Origin: Collybia mongolica
Taxonomy: Eukaryota; Basidiomycota; Agaricomycetes; Agaricales; Clitocybaceae
DNA: 64,000 nt
Assembly: GCA_013420905.1 (NCBI GenBank)
Contig: JAAXNY010000004.1
Location: forward strand, 1,488,001-1,552,000
Direction: 5' to 3'
Below, one piece after another: positions 1-13,450 of the stretch; positions within the stretch are counted from its first letter, which is position 1; each line of letters opens with the position of its first letter. Both the position numbers and the translations under genes were made by a program. Under the pieces are notes generated by a model. The model searched no databases. It saw only the letters and a program-made list of their open reading frames with translations, and had not been told where the DNA came from.

Positions 1-630
1 GTAGACGACCTTCCGGACGCAGCGACCCTGGATGACTATACTCGTGTCCCAGTATCCCAGTTTGGTGCGGCACTCCTACGAGGTATGGGGTGGAAGGAAG
101 GTACAGCAGCATCAAGAAAACCTGGAAAAGGCCTGACAGAGCCATACCTTCCTGAAGCTAGACCTGCGCTCTTGGGTATTGGAGCGAAGGAAAGGGAGAC
201 GCTGGACGACGGAAGTCAAAAGAAAGGAAACAAACGACCAGAGAAGAGATATGTTCCTGTAATCAAGAAAGAACGGGAAGGGGGCTCGACACCTGACCGC
301 CGAGAAAGGTCGCGATCTCCACGGTCACGTCAAGATTCATCGGGACTTACGTCCCGAAGGAGCTCGAGGTCGCCAGGGCGTTCAAAGAGTTACGATGACC
401 GACGAAAAGGCGATGATGGGAGAAGAGATGGCAATAAAAGAGGAGATAATGATAGGAGGACAGGACAGAATAGAACAGGAGACGAAGATAAGCGGCGGGA
501 TGGAAGGAGACGCGATCGAGACTATGAGAGGGACGACCGCAACCATAAGAAAGAGGAATACAGGAGGGACCACCGAGACTATCGGCGAGATGACCGTGAT
601 CAAGAATCAGGCAGGAGGCGACGTGACTGA
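1..630 (+). CDS. SPP2: Spp2/GPKOW-like G-patch pre-mRNA splicing factor (3' part)
   Basis: The reading frame is open from base 1, so the 5' end lies outside the window. The first 30 codons encode the Spp2 signature (VPVSQFGAALLRGMGW, then KEG), which is the G-patch that binds and activates the spliceosomal DEAH helicase Prp2 before the first catalytic step. The remaining residues form a basic, low-complexity tail rich in RD, RS and RR dipeptides, typical of nuclear splicing proteins. The methionine at base 85 lies inside the G-patch and is not the true start. No intron is needed in the visible part. The gene converges on the minus-strand gene that ends at 1320. Family assignment rests on the G-patch context. 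The tail is poorly conserved and adds little. Confidence 0.85.
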   Translation, partial: VDDLPDAATLDDYTRVPVSQFGAALLRGMGWKEGTAASRKPGKGLTEPYLPEARPALLGIGAKERETLDDGSQKKGNKRPEKRYVPVIKKEREGGSTPDRRERSRSPRSRQDSSGLTSRRSSRSPGRSKSYDDRRKGDDGRRDGNKRGDNDRRTGQNRTGDEDKRRDGRRRDRDYERDDRNHKKEEYRRDHRDYRRDDRDQESGRRRRD

Positions 631-1319
631 TATTTCTTGCCGTGCAGAGGGTGAGTGTTCCGACCACATCATCGCAACACGGTGACTTAAATTGTAACTT
701 TCCAACTTTCGCTCCCCTTAGCACCTGGCTCTTGTTTTTTCTGGCAATATATTATTGGCGTTTACTTTTCAGACGTGAGAAACACATCAGCAGGATGCAC
801 GAACGAACGCTCGTCGCGAGAATACCAGAGGTTCAGGCTTCCAGTTTGATTCACATTCCGGCACTGTCCGACGTAAACCCAACACGGATAGATTCAGGAT
901 GGAAGGCACCTATCTTACACAACTTATCATTCATAACGACCTTCTGCGGACTTACCACCCAGTCGTGGCCCAAACCTGATTTAATACCATGACATGCTGC
1001 AATACCTTTCATCTCTTTAATATTGGTCCAATTCATTCGCGCTCAATATCTAGCAAGTTGTCCAAAATCCTGAACCCATAAGAATGAGATCACCTGGCCG
1101 ACTCGATTCTGCAAGCAAATCCCATTTTGACCTCTCATAGGTACAGACGCAGGGTTGTTAAATTTGGCGTGAGCTACTGTGGTCCTCCCTGTTAAAGACA
1201 CCCATCAGAATTCCCGATTATAACTACAACAAGCTACTGGTGTATACCACAAGAAAGCCCGAACATTAACCCCCCCCCAAGTATATGCAATCCGCCCAGA
1301 TGATCCAAAGATCTATGTT
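631..1319. other. Convergent intergenic region, no gene seen
   Basis: This region lies between two convergent genes and holds their 3' ends. Short open frames are present but show no splice-supported continuity or recognisable motif. A pyrimidine/C run sits near 1270. Confidence 0.5.
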
Positions 1320-3620
1320 TCAGCGTTTTTTACCCCCCTTTCGCCCCGCCGGAGGCCCCTTGTTCCCACTAGCGTTTCCATTACTCCCTGTATTACTATT
1401 CGCGTTCAAATTGGAATACACTCTGGGAGGTGGGATTGCGCTAGCCACAGATGGCGCAACGGGAATTGCTTCCGATGCGGCTCGGGAGGCACTGGCCCAA
1501 TCCGCCGCAGGTGGACTTGGTGGGTGAACGCGCCCAGGAGGAGGGGTCATCAGTGTATCAAGACTTGACTCCCGACTATGTGTACGATTTGATGGACGAT
1601 GAGTTGGGGGAGGGGTAGTTAAGGTATCCACACTCGATAATGCATCATCTTCTGGGTGATTTCCAAACAAGCTAATGTCAGGTATGACTGGAGGTCCACC
1701 TGTTTGTGACCTAGCTTGGGTTCCATGGTAGTCTTCAGGCATTAGAGCAATATCGAGTGTGGTGGCCGGAGTGTATCCTCCACTTGGTACAAAGCCTTGT
1801 GGGAGTTGATTGTCTGGCAAGATGCCTGATATCGGGGCAACCGAATCTGAATTTGAGGAGTTGAAATCATGTGGTCTGTCTCTAGGGGTGAGGTACCCAA
1901 GGGGGGGACCATTCATGCGCGGCGTACCGTCTGACTGAGGACGAGACTAAGCAGGAATAGATAAGCTTAGTAACAGGCCTTAACGGCCAAAGCAGGATAA
2001 CGCACTGGGGGGTGTATGTTGATATCTGGGACGGTACTTGCATTCGACAAGCGATGCAGGTTAGCTGGACCAAGAGATCCAGAAGAACTCGAACTTGTAC
2101 GTGGGCGGGTATACGGGCCTCTTGGGTGTTGCTGCGCGTCGTCGTTCATCCTCACTAGTTCAATATCTGCCGTCCGAGGAGTCGGTACCTTGACGGTAGC
2201 ATGAGATCTACGAGAACTACCACCCTATTCAGTGCAATAGGTTAATATCTGTGATATCGCAGGCGTGGTATTCAATGAAAACTAACCCAAGACGACTGAT
2301 GTCGAAGGTCATGCCCTCTACCAATGGACTGGGGATTGGGGCTTGTATGTGCGCTGAGGACTTCAGGTATGACACTCAAAGGACTTCTTGCTGAAGGATA
2401 TTCAGGATCGTTGACCATGTCAAATTGTGACAGCGTCGTAGAGTTTGAGCCTGGAGATGAGTGGACATGATTTCTGTGGTTATGTTGGGATCCCGCAGTC
2501 CTCGGTCGTATTGGTAAGGGATCTTGGTCGGGTATGCGGGGTAACGGGGGCGATTGCATTCGATCCGGAGTTGGTGGCGGCCTCGAGAGTTCGTGCGGGG
2601 GTGGAATCCGAATTTGCTGGTCTGCATCTAGGGATGGTATGTAACCATCAGGAGGTATCGTTATAGGTGAGTGACGGACAGGCGATGCATTATGGAAACT
2701 TCTAGGGCGCGAGTTGGGAATAGGAAGTGTCTCGAGAAGAGGTACATGTGTGAGAGGTGACGGGGGTGGGGGAGTTGGGTCTCTTGGTGGCTCTGGATGT
2801 CGGATGTCCTCGCTTGATTCAAGGTAGCGAGAACGGGGTCGATATTCGTCGTCAAAGCCCTCTGAGGACTCATCCTCATCGTAATATTGATTATCTCCCT
2901 CGGCCTCGAGCTGTGTCATCATCCGTGCCTCCTGAAACCCTAAGAGACGCCCCTGCTCCAAACCCTCTCGTAGACCTGCTCTTCTTCCTTCCTCCTTAGC
3001 TGCCTGGACCAAAATTGTTTGATTCAGTCTCCGAACATTGGTTCTGGCTTCTGCCGCCTGTTTTTCTGCATCGTACCGGGCTTGGTCGACCTTCTCCAGA
3101 AAACTTTGGGCTCGGTGAATCTCAGCTTGTGCTTCCGCATAACGTATTTTGTATAACCTGCTATACTTCAGTATCTCACCTAGGGCCTAGAAATCAAACT
3201 TACTCGAGTTCTTTATTGGCCCTCGCCGCATCTTGAAGTGCCGCGATACGGGCGTCGTTCACGCGTTTGAGGTGACCAGTAACCTGTTGAATCTGTCGTT
3301 CTGCCTCTGTGGCGCGAAGTGTCTCAGCCTGGAATTGTGATGTAACGCTGTCTAGGTGTTTGTTCAGCTCTTTAAGCTTTTCGTATACCAAAAGAATCTC
3401 CGAATTCCTATTGGAAGTGCCATATCGTCGAGACCGAGGTGGCGAATTTACTGCAGACATTCGAGGCGGTACATTCAACAGTGGAGAGCTTGAATGGTCA
3501 TCACTGTCCCAGCCTTGATCCGACGAGTTTGCTGCATTCATAACTAAGGTCGGTTTATTATGAATGAAGTAGGGGGAACAATTGTAAATGTGTTGTGAAC
3601 TCACCACGCGAGGCTGCCAT
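1320..3620 (-). CDS. Coiled-coil protein with long disordered proline/serine-rich C-terminus, unknown function
   Basis: The start is a short first exon (MAASR) at 3620. A GT-AG intron follows, then MNAANSSDQGW. The exon to about 3200 and the one from about 3155 to 2272 encode a long alpha-helical heptad region (LLVYEKLKELNKHLDS..., then AEAQAEIHRAQSFLEKVDQA), joined across an intron beginning GTAAGT after NKELE. The rest is disordered: acidic near the middle, then rich in Pro/Ser/Thr with repeated TPPP motifs, ending in a basic GRKGGKKR tail. Further exons at about 2155-1970 and 1916-1320 continue the same style. I recognise no enzyme domain. The architecture suggests a cytoskeletal or scaffold protein, which is inference only. 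Confidence 0.7.
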
Positions 3621-3945
3621 GGGGCTACACAGCACTCAGGTACATATGATGACCCTGTATATACTAGTGTAAGTCACTAGCACTTCAAAGTTCAAACCTT
3701 CATATTTCAAACCTTCACTTCCAAACTGACAACATTCTTTGCCAACAACAACTTATTAGTTACGCATTTTATGTAATAAGGGCCACCTTTTGTCCACAGA
3801 AATCCTGGGTCTCTCACCTTTCAATGAGATTACCATTTCAATTACAATTACGACCAACTCCAGTTGCGGCACTGGTTCGTTCCTTGAACATGATTACTGT
3901 ATCCTCCTTATACTTAAGGCAACAACGTACCCAACCCCTTCCTCA

Positions 3946-5011
3946 CTATAACACCATCATAAGCACATGCCTAAGTTTAACACCAAAAGTGATAGTGACT
4001 TGGTTGCTACACTTTACGTATTCAAGAGCACCACATACGGTGTTCAAAAAACTCAAACTTAGGTGACGCAAATCTAGTCGGAAACAGCCACCGAAATCAA
4101 ACCATCTCGGAAAATGGGCTCGAACCTGACCGCATAGAAGGTTAATGAAGTTAAATATAGCCTGTAAGGGCAGCGTACCATTAACCTCGTCGCCCCTGTC
4201 TACAATCACGCTAAAATCTTCTAGGGTGTCATAAGTATCCTCTAACAAGGCATCGAGGTACGGCATCGGTCTGTAACCCCCATCCCGGGGATGATAAACA
4301 TATACAGATAGTTTGCGCAAATGCGGCTGCCAACCTGAGCTGCGAAACCATCTTATGACCGTCTCAGAATCCTGAACGCGGAGAGTGAGAGTGCGGAGCT
4401 GGTGAAATATGAAATGACGAGGTATACTGAGTTTGGTGCAGGCACTGGGTGGAACATCAGAGTCCAGTTCAAAAGCGGCATCAAAGCATAGTGTCCGCAG
4501 TGCTTGGAATGACATGGCAAACATGAATCCTTCGTGGATCCTTGCGTAATCCTCGGTGTCACGAAATAAGGCCTGAGATACCCTAACTTCAAGAGTCGTG
4601 ATCCAAGGAAACACAGAACCTCGAGAGAAAACCGAGGTTTTGTCGGTAGGTAGTTGTGACGAGTTTCATGATATTTACTCGAGCGTTGGATAAAGCATTA
4701 ATGAGTCTATTTGGGATGTCCACACCTGTCATGTCAAACATGGCACCACGAATGTGTGCCGAAATGGTATTGCCTCGACTCTCCAAGAGCTCAATGAAAG
4801 GTGGAGTATTTGCTGGGTGTCGACGATGTCGTCGGATTCCTGCAGCTTGAAGGGATTGGTAAACTTCTACAAATTCAAACAGATGGAAGCGTGTAGCATG
4901 CAACCAGCCGCGACACACGAGACTGCAAGCGCATAGTGATTGGGTGTCTGCATGGAGGAAGTCGATGGAAGTGTCAATGAGTTCCGCTGGGAGAGAGCTA
5001 GCGCACGCCAT
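3946..5011 (-). pseudogene. F-box protein gene with an apparent single-base frameshift
   Basis: The N-terminal frame (start 5011) begins MACASSLPAELIDTSIDFL and continues to CSLVCRGWLHATR, a typical Agaricomycete F-box of about 45 residues that would dock on Skp1 in an SCF ubiquitin ligase. The first frame stops after about 140 residues. The second frame takes over near 4608-4616 with FPWITTLEVRV and continues as a leucine-rich, LRR-like region typical of the C-terminal half of mushroom F-box proteins. No good intron explains the switch. Removing one base in the TGTGTTTCC stretch would join the frames. It may be a decaying member of a large fast-evolving family, or a sequencing error. Substrate unknown. 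Confidence 0.6.
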
Positions 5012-7695
5012 GATGAGGACACCGGAGACATTTAGGTTCCCTTCCTATATATACTGTGACACTCGAAGGCTCGCTCGATGCCTAGATGATAATATGCAGA
5101 TGTGCCCTCAGATTGATATCAGAGTTAGAGCCCACATAGCTGCGGCCATTGGAAGTATCTTCACCGAAGACCGGTGTTCAGCGGATCAATGCTAGGCGAT
5201 GAATGGAAAGGGAGCCTCACAAACATGCCGGACCCCGTGCCATTCGTGACGACATGATCAGCTGGTTATCACTAGCTGGATAGATTCCCGTGTTGAACAT
5301 ACCAGTTATCAATTCGCAGATACAAATACTCAGGGCGAATGTTTGATTCGGGCGCGACGAAGTTGCGTCAAAGTCGTCGCGTTGTTAATGTTGTGCTTGA
5401 TTATTTTTAAATGGTTGTGGTGACTTTTACAATCCCCTGCTATCAGATCACATGTTTGTTTCCAAAGCTGACAGTGACGCGACTCACATATAGCCCAACC
5501 AGTATTTCGGACCAGAGCACAACCAGAGCCTATCAATATGAAGAAGGGATAAGGGACTTTCCCCGTTTTCGAAAACTTTTTACTCTTTTTCTGATGCATC
5601 TTCACACTAAATTACCCTATTGCTAAAATCGTGGTTGGCCTTGTCGAGCGAACCACTTCTGAATATGTTCCCTTCATGCCAGGCATTTCTGGGTTAGTCT
5701 GGGTTTCCTCTCAACCTGGGTAAATTTCTGCATGGTCGTCTTCACTTTCGAGTGTACAGTAGCTTCGAGATAGGGGTTGAGAACAAGTAATACACCCAAT
5801 ACTTCCAGTGCTTTAGGACCTGCGATAGCGGGAACGACTGTGTTTGAACGTTCCAAAAATGCTGGGCAAACGCTCTCATGTTCCAAGAGAATTTTCATCT
5901 TCACATTGCCCCAATTGCTGGGTATGCTCATCGATCTGGGGGACCTGAGTCGACTTGTAACACCACCAGGGTCTCGAGGGAGCGATACATAATTTCACTG
6001 CTTCGACCGATGGTAGCACTTTGCTTGCGGGAGACATGTGCTCCCTCATGTACAATCTCATCAAACCGATATTTTTTCCAAGATACTTAGAATTCGCGGA
6101 CGATATAAAAATACTAAAACAGTAGTCATCGCCTAGAATACAGTGAGATCACTGGACACTAATGGCAAAGGCATACGTACCTGTTCCATCTCCTCTTGTA
6201 ATCCGAGTTTTGTGTCAATTGTAGTGACAGCATCGTTTGATGAGATCTTCGCAATGAGATGACATGGCATTGTGTGTCCTTTTGGTTGGTCCTGATCACA
6301 ACTGTGTTCCCCTTGTTGCCTGTGGAGTTGGGCGTGAAGCACATGTGATCATTGGCTAATAGCGACGCACAGAGTTTCATTGGAAACTCAGAGGGGTTCC
6401 TGTTTTTCGTCTAGACACACATAGCGCAGCAGAAAGCTTCGTAAGTAGCCCCGAAAGCGGCAGTGCGCAGTGAACACCAGCATCGGTATGTGAATGTAAC
6501 TCGGCTTACTCGAGAAAACCTTCTGAACGAGTATTTTGAATACGGAAGTAAATAGGCATGCTTCTGAGAATTGTTGGGAGCCTTCGGATGGGTGATCGAG
6601 AGGGGGAACGGGTTGTAGATTAGGCACATAGTGTGGCGGGGTTTGCGGAGGCATTGGCAACTATGCCTACCATGTCTCTGAAAAGTCATAAAATCAGTGA
6701 TATGAAAAAGAACACGGCCTCGGAACCATCACCAATGAACCTGCTGTACGAATGTAGTGATAAACGTCGATAAGCCCCAATAGTTAGCGCATCGTAAAAG
6801 GTAATAATATTGTCGATCAGTCCAAAACTAAGTTGGAAGGCACGCGCAATTTGTTACATGATGCATACCAGTGGAGAAAGGATTCCAGCAATTGCAGTGA
6901 GGACGCAGGCATCGTAAACGACGGTATAAGAAGCCATAAAAAATGGCTTTGTCGAGAAGGATGATATTATGGAGGACCGCAGATACATTGAAGTGGATAG
7001 GGTCACAGGGTTTAGCATGTCGACTCGACTACGCCGCAACAAAAATGACTATTGTCAAACGATTGGAAACTTCCAGTGAATTTGGTCATGTCCTTTCAGC
7101 CAATCGGGTCATTGATTCGAAATGCCACGGTCCTTGAATATACAGATGAGACGCCTTTGACCACCCGTGTATATTGGGGAAAACAACACTTTATTAGGGC
7201 ACTATGAGTGTATCGTCGGCCACAGCATATTGTGAAGTGGGCACTAGCATTCCCCACTTGTACACAACCCCAATGGCAAGTCAATAGTTTGGTTTGATGT
7301 TTTGCACGAAAAGTAACAGACGTGAATGCCGGCATGAATATGCCAAAATCCAGTATTCGGGGTCGCCAAACCGGGTTGAGAATTTCAGCCTGTGGTGACA
7401 TTTGATAGTTGCGGACGAGTTGTCGAGCCGCCGAGGATCTACCAATGGGACCGAGCTATCAAAGTTACAATCAGGACAAAGCGCGATTCATGTCTCCGAG
7501 GACCGCCTGAGAATGTTTCTTTTAGACTTGAATCACGACTGATTTGACTTGAGGGGCATAGGGTTTCGATCTATGAAGCAATTGTATACTATTTCATCCT
7601 GAGAAGGGGTCGGCGTTAATAAGGTATTCGGAACTCCTGCCGATGATGCCCGAGATACATCAATATGACTTGTAGAAGAGATCATTGGTCTCTTG
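5012..7695. other. Unresolved region with scattered exon-like minus-strand pieces
   Basis: About 2.7 kb without a gene I can assemble. On the minus strand several protein-like stretches occur, for example near 5931-5674 (VVPAIAGPKALEVLGVLLVL), 6280-6180, and about 7000-6720 in shifting frames. They do not join into one continuous product with good splice sites, and I recognise no domain. They could be exons of a fast-evolving intron-rich gene or remains of a dead one. No RNA gene or transposon end was seen. Confidence 0.3.
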
Positions 7696-8114
7696 CTATG
7701 GAGGAAGATGATTGCTCGGCAGTATGAATAGCATTGGGACGGTAGATAACGCGCTGTAAAGGATAGCGGATAGATTGGGCACAGAGTTTTGAGTGGCCAG
7801 GAACAGAAAAGGTAGTAGCGCTTCTCTGGCAATACGAAGCCAAAGCAATCCTACGTCAACAAGATGTCATGGACCGGGAAGTCATATGGCTCTGTCAGCG
7901 CCTGTGGTGGTACAGCTGTAATAGCTTTTGGAAGTAGGTCTGTAGTGGAGTAGACTAGCGATGGCATCAGGATGATAAGGCCCATTAATAGGTTGAATAT
8001 ACGTAGCTTAGCGCTTAGCCCCAAGGGTCTAGCTGTTATCATCCTAGTCTAAGTGAGTATTATCGTCGAACAGACTACGTACGTACCAGAGACGTTCAGC
8101 ATTTTTGACATCAT
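7696..8114 (-). CDS. Small predicted membrane protein, unknown
   Basis: Three short exons join cleanly. ATG at 8114 gives MMSKMLNVSG and then a GTACGT donor. The second exon begins after a CTAG acceptor and contains the hydrophobic stretch LLMGLIILMPSLVYS. The last exon begins after a CCAG acceptor with EALLPFLFLA and continues hydrophobic to LPSNHLPP before TAG. The product is about 115 residues with two or three membrane segments. It lies head-to-head with the membrane-protein gene at 8354, 239 bp away. No family is recognised. Support is the coincidence of three open exons, proper splice ends and consistent hydrophobicity. Confidence 0.45.
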
Positions 8115-8353
8115 GGTTGCAGTTCATGTTGGAGCCAAATGTCGCCTGCGGATGAACGATTAAATTGAAATTCGACGCGGTCTGTCACGTGAGAGCCATG
8201 AGGCAAGATTTGGTCAGATTTGGCAGAAATATGACGCATGGGTGCGTCACTGCGGAACTTGGTCCGTTTTGTACAAAAAGCACACGGCATTCAGCCTCGA
8301 GGTTGACTTCGTCTCTCTTACTCCCACTCATCCCCACCACTTCCTCAACAACT

Positions 8354-9430
8354 ATGGCTGATTCCTCCTGGAAGGACGGTATTCTCCTCAAGGTAGGTTC
8401 TTATGTGCGACTCAAACTATCCAATCTGCTATAAAGGGTTTCAGATAGTCAACATCATTGTTTACTTCGTATTCTTGGGCTCAAATATCTATACCGTTGC
8501 TGCGCCTTCAGGCATCTACTTCAACGGGAAGGAAACCTATATCACACCTGCCCCATGGGCGTTTATGATATGGTATGTACTAAGCTTTGAGGTTCTAGAA
8601 ACAGATCCAATACCTTGTTTCAGGTCGTTGATCCATATTCTTCTCCTGGGAACGGTCGTCTATCAGTTCTTCCCTCAGGGGAAGAAAGTCATCATTGATG
8701 GGATTTCATGGCGCTTCCCTCTCCTTGCCATCCTCAATGCTATCTATGTAAATGTTTGGGCTACCCACCACTACATCATTGGTATGCACGTGACTTCCTC
8801 CTATCTCCATGCTAAATATATCTTTCAACTACTTAGCGTTTGTCCTGGCACTCTTCGTCAGTTCGGCCGTGACAGTAAGTAACAATTTTTTTAGCAAGCG
8901 CCATGGCTCTTATTTGCGTAATTCAGCACATCTATTACATTGTCAAGAAGCATCACTCTCCTACGAGTCTTGCGGACGAGCTGTTCATTCACCTCCCCTT
9001 CTCTCTCTACCATGGTTGGACAACTGTTTTAGTCATCCTCACTGCATTTGAAGCCTTTGGTGTCAACGCCCTGCATCACCGCGCTGGTGTCTGGACGAAA
9101 GTTTTTGTTTTCTTAGGACTGTGGGTGTGACGTAATCCATTTTCGGGTTTCGTTCTAATGCTCTTTTAAAGCTTCTTCCTCGAGGGTACAGCCGCTACGT
9201 ATGCCTTTTCCACACCAGAAGGTGACCTCCCCGCCTCTATCGCCATTGCCTGGTCTCTCTGGGCCATCTTTGCCCATCAGACTAGCTCCGGCTTCGTACA
9301 TTGGTCTGCCTTGGCATTTTCGATCCTCGCTTTGGTCTGGGTCGTCAAGGGTCTCTATGGACTTATGATCAGGCACCGTAGCGGCAGAATTGCATTATCA
9401 GACGAGGAGAGAGCTCCTCTTGTTGGATAA
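8354..9430 (+). CDS. Multi-pass membrane protein, conserved type of unknown function
   Basis: The start ATG at 8354 ([13 protein letters not shown]) is followed by a GTAGGT intron and exons that join through several short GT-AG introns to the stop at 9428-9430. The product is roughly 250 residues with about seven hydrophobic segments. Among them are [16 protein letters not shown], a [18 protein letters not shown] block, an aromatic region [11 protein letters not shown], and a final membrane helix before a short charged tail ending [10 protein letters not shown]. The APWAFMIW...LIHILLLG pattern recalls the TspO/MBR-like tryptophan-rich membrane proteins, but that link is weak. Subcellular site and substrate are unknown. 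Confidence 0.75.
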
Positions 9431-10409
9431 TAAAACACAATCGGTGTTTGCATCGTAACACTGAACGACCCGATGCACAATGTGATGAATTGAAGGTTGG
9501 TTGTTGGTTGTCCACATTCAATGCTCTGCTTTGGATTTTTTTCAATCCATGTAAAATAATAATTTCACCACTTCACGCCAGCCCGTTTTTTTCTTGTAAG
9601 GTTTTTTTTGTATGATATTACTTCCGAAATGTATGTCTTGCTTTGCTCCATGGTTGGTATGCCGCAGAAGAATCCAGAGAAATGATTCAAACTGTATTCC
9701 AGCGACGCAAGGACATATCAATGTCTCGTCGTAATTCGTTGGTATACTTCTCGACCACATCAGTTAGAGATATTATTTGAAGTTAAATACTGCTGCGAGG
9801 TAGGAAATCTGAAGATTATTACGTAAATCAGGGGGAATGTTGAAGGCTAGTGGGTTGTATGTATGAGCAACATGATCACACAAATTCAAAAAAAAAAAAA
9901 ACATCAATACTTTTGTTGTCTGCTTACAGGAGACTAAGTGTATCAGGAAAGCCCGACCGCTGTTGTAGTACCCTCGTTTCGTCAAAATTGAATCATTGCA
10001 AACCAACAACAGTGCACCTCAGGGATTTTGCCTTTCCCGGTTGCCAGGAGCTATCTTCTGCTGAAAAGCCATACACCTTCCAAGAGCTATCATGAATGCA
10101 TAGCAACCTACGCCATGGAATGGCCATGACTTGATCAGACATAAAACTCGTAGTTCGAGTAGTTGGCGCACTGCGACCGGTTTGACACAACTCTCATTTA
10201 AAATGGAACGATGAAGCTGTGAAATGTTGGAGTTCAATATATTCGTATTTAGCCAGATACGACACACAGGATAAGAAACACCAGAAACAAGAGCAGATAA
10301 ATACAAACCAACCATCAAGCAATGTCAGAATTTCGGAGTGGAAGTGCTCATGAAGAGGGACTATACAAAATGATCAGTTTGCGGAATTCCGCTGAGCGAA
10401 GTAGGGACC
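9431..10409. other. Convergent intergenic region, no gene seen
   Basis: About 1 kb between the convergent membrane-protein and peroxidase genes. It contains an A-run near 9889 and 3' flanks. No convincing coding or RNA feature. Confidence 0.5.
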
Positions 10410-12174
<1,765 letters not shown>

Positions 12175-12197
12175 TCAAACTAACCCCTCATCCCTCC

Positions 12198-12204
12198 TTT
12201 TATA
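12198..12204 (-). promoter_or_regulatory. TATA box of the peroxidase gene
   Basis: TATAAAA on the minus strand, about 42 bp upstream of the peroxidase start codon, in the context CATATAAAAGGAGGG. Strong TATA boxes are usual for inducible secreted peroxidase genes. Metal-response or nitrogen elements could not be assigned with confidence. Confidence 0.55.
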
Positions 12205-13450
12205 TGACTGGCGACATGTAATTGCAGGTGTGTGGTTGTGAGTTTCAGAAATCCTACAGGGGGGACAAGAGACCGGAACCAATCATGTTGCGTAAAATTC
12301 AAACCTGACAATTGGATATAAAGGACGGATGCGCGGCTAGTGTTTATTGGGCCTTGTCCGAGCAGGTTTCGTGAGGCCAATCTGGTCGTATGCCCTATGT
12401 TCTAAATTAGTGTTGTTGGTGTGAGAGCATCAAAGTCAAAAAGGAACTCACCAATATTTATAGGATATGGGAAATAAGCACTTTAAGTCTGTTGTTATGC
12501 TAAGTAGTGCATGAAGGTCGGCGCTTCCGCAGAGAATGAGATATACGAAATCGCTAAACAGGGCTTTGACCGTATAATATTTACCGAACGTTCTGAACTA
12601 TAAGGGAAGGTATGAGATGTCGCACCGGATCATCCATTCATACCGTAATGTGCCTAAATTGGATGACCATGCCTCATCGCAGCATTGTCGTTTTTCGTCG
12701 TCTACCTGGAAATTGTTTGCTGTGCACCGATGTCCCCATAAAGTAATTTGGGAGGGAATGCAGAAAAGAAGCCCGGGAATTAAAACCAACGAAAGGTTCA
12801 AGGTGTAAGTGGGCCTCCTGTGTGCTGCACGGGATGAGTAAGATACTGGTACGGTGCGACGCCAGATCTTGGATCAAGGTTACTCGGTTTCTCTTCGTTG
12901 ATCTGTCACGGAGCCGCCCATCTGCTGCCAATGCCTTCCACGTTCTAAACTAGGCTGCTCAGTCCCACACAGATCACACACCTACGTCGTGCTGCGTGTC
13001 ACCATTGGGATAGCCAGACTAGATCAAAGCCTCCGACGACCCCTGTCGTGACCGATGTCATAGGAAACCGCGACCTGGCAGGATAATATGGAGATACGAC
13101 ACGTAGCCAGTGGCGTAGGACTGATCACAGTACGATTGGTTTCATATTACCTTTGTGGTCCCTCGGTGGCGCCATGCATACAGAGTTTCAAAGGCAGTTT
13201 TTCGAGTTATATTAGACCCTTGAACCATGGCAGAAGTTTTTTCACAAGGGTTTGCTGTGCGAGAATTGCTGCTGGGAATTGCGAGTGGTAGCTGGAACCA
13301 GAGCGGCGGGACCTGCAACAATGCTTGCATGTGTGACGCTCGTGAAATTCGCACGTGATGTGACATGACCTTGTCGTGTCACCGAAATTCCGTGCGACTG
13401 TGACACTAATTCGACGCGATCGTTGACACCAGAAACTATAGGGAAGCGCA
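12205..13450. other. Divergent promoter region, no gene seen
   Basis: About 1.25 kb between the peroxidase (minus) and primase (plus) starts. Only short open frames without motifs. It presumably carries the upstream control of the peroxidase. Confidence 0.45.
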
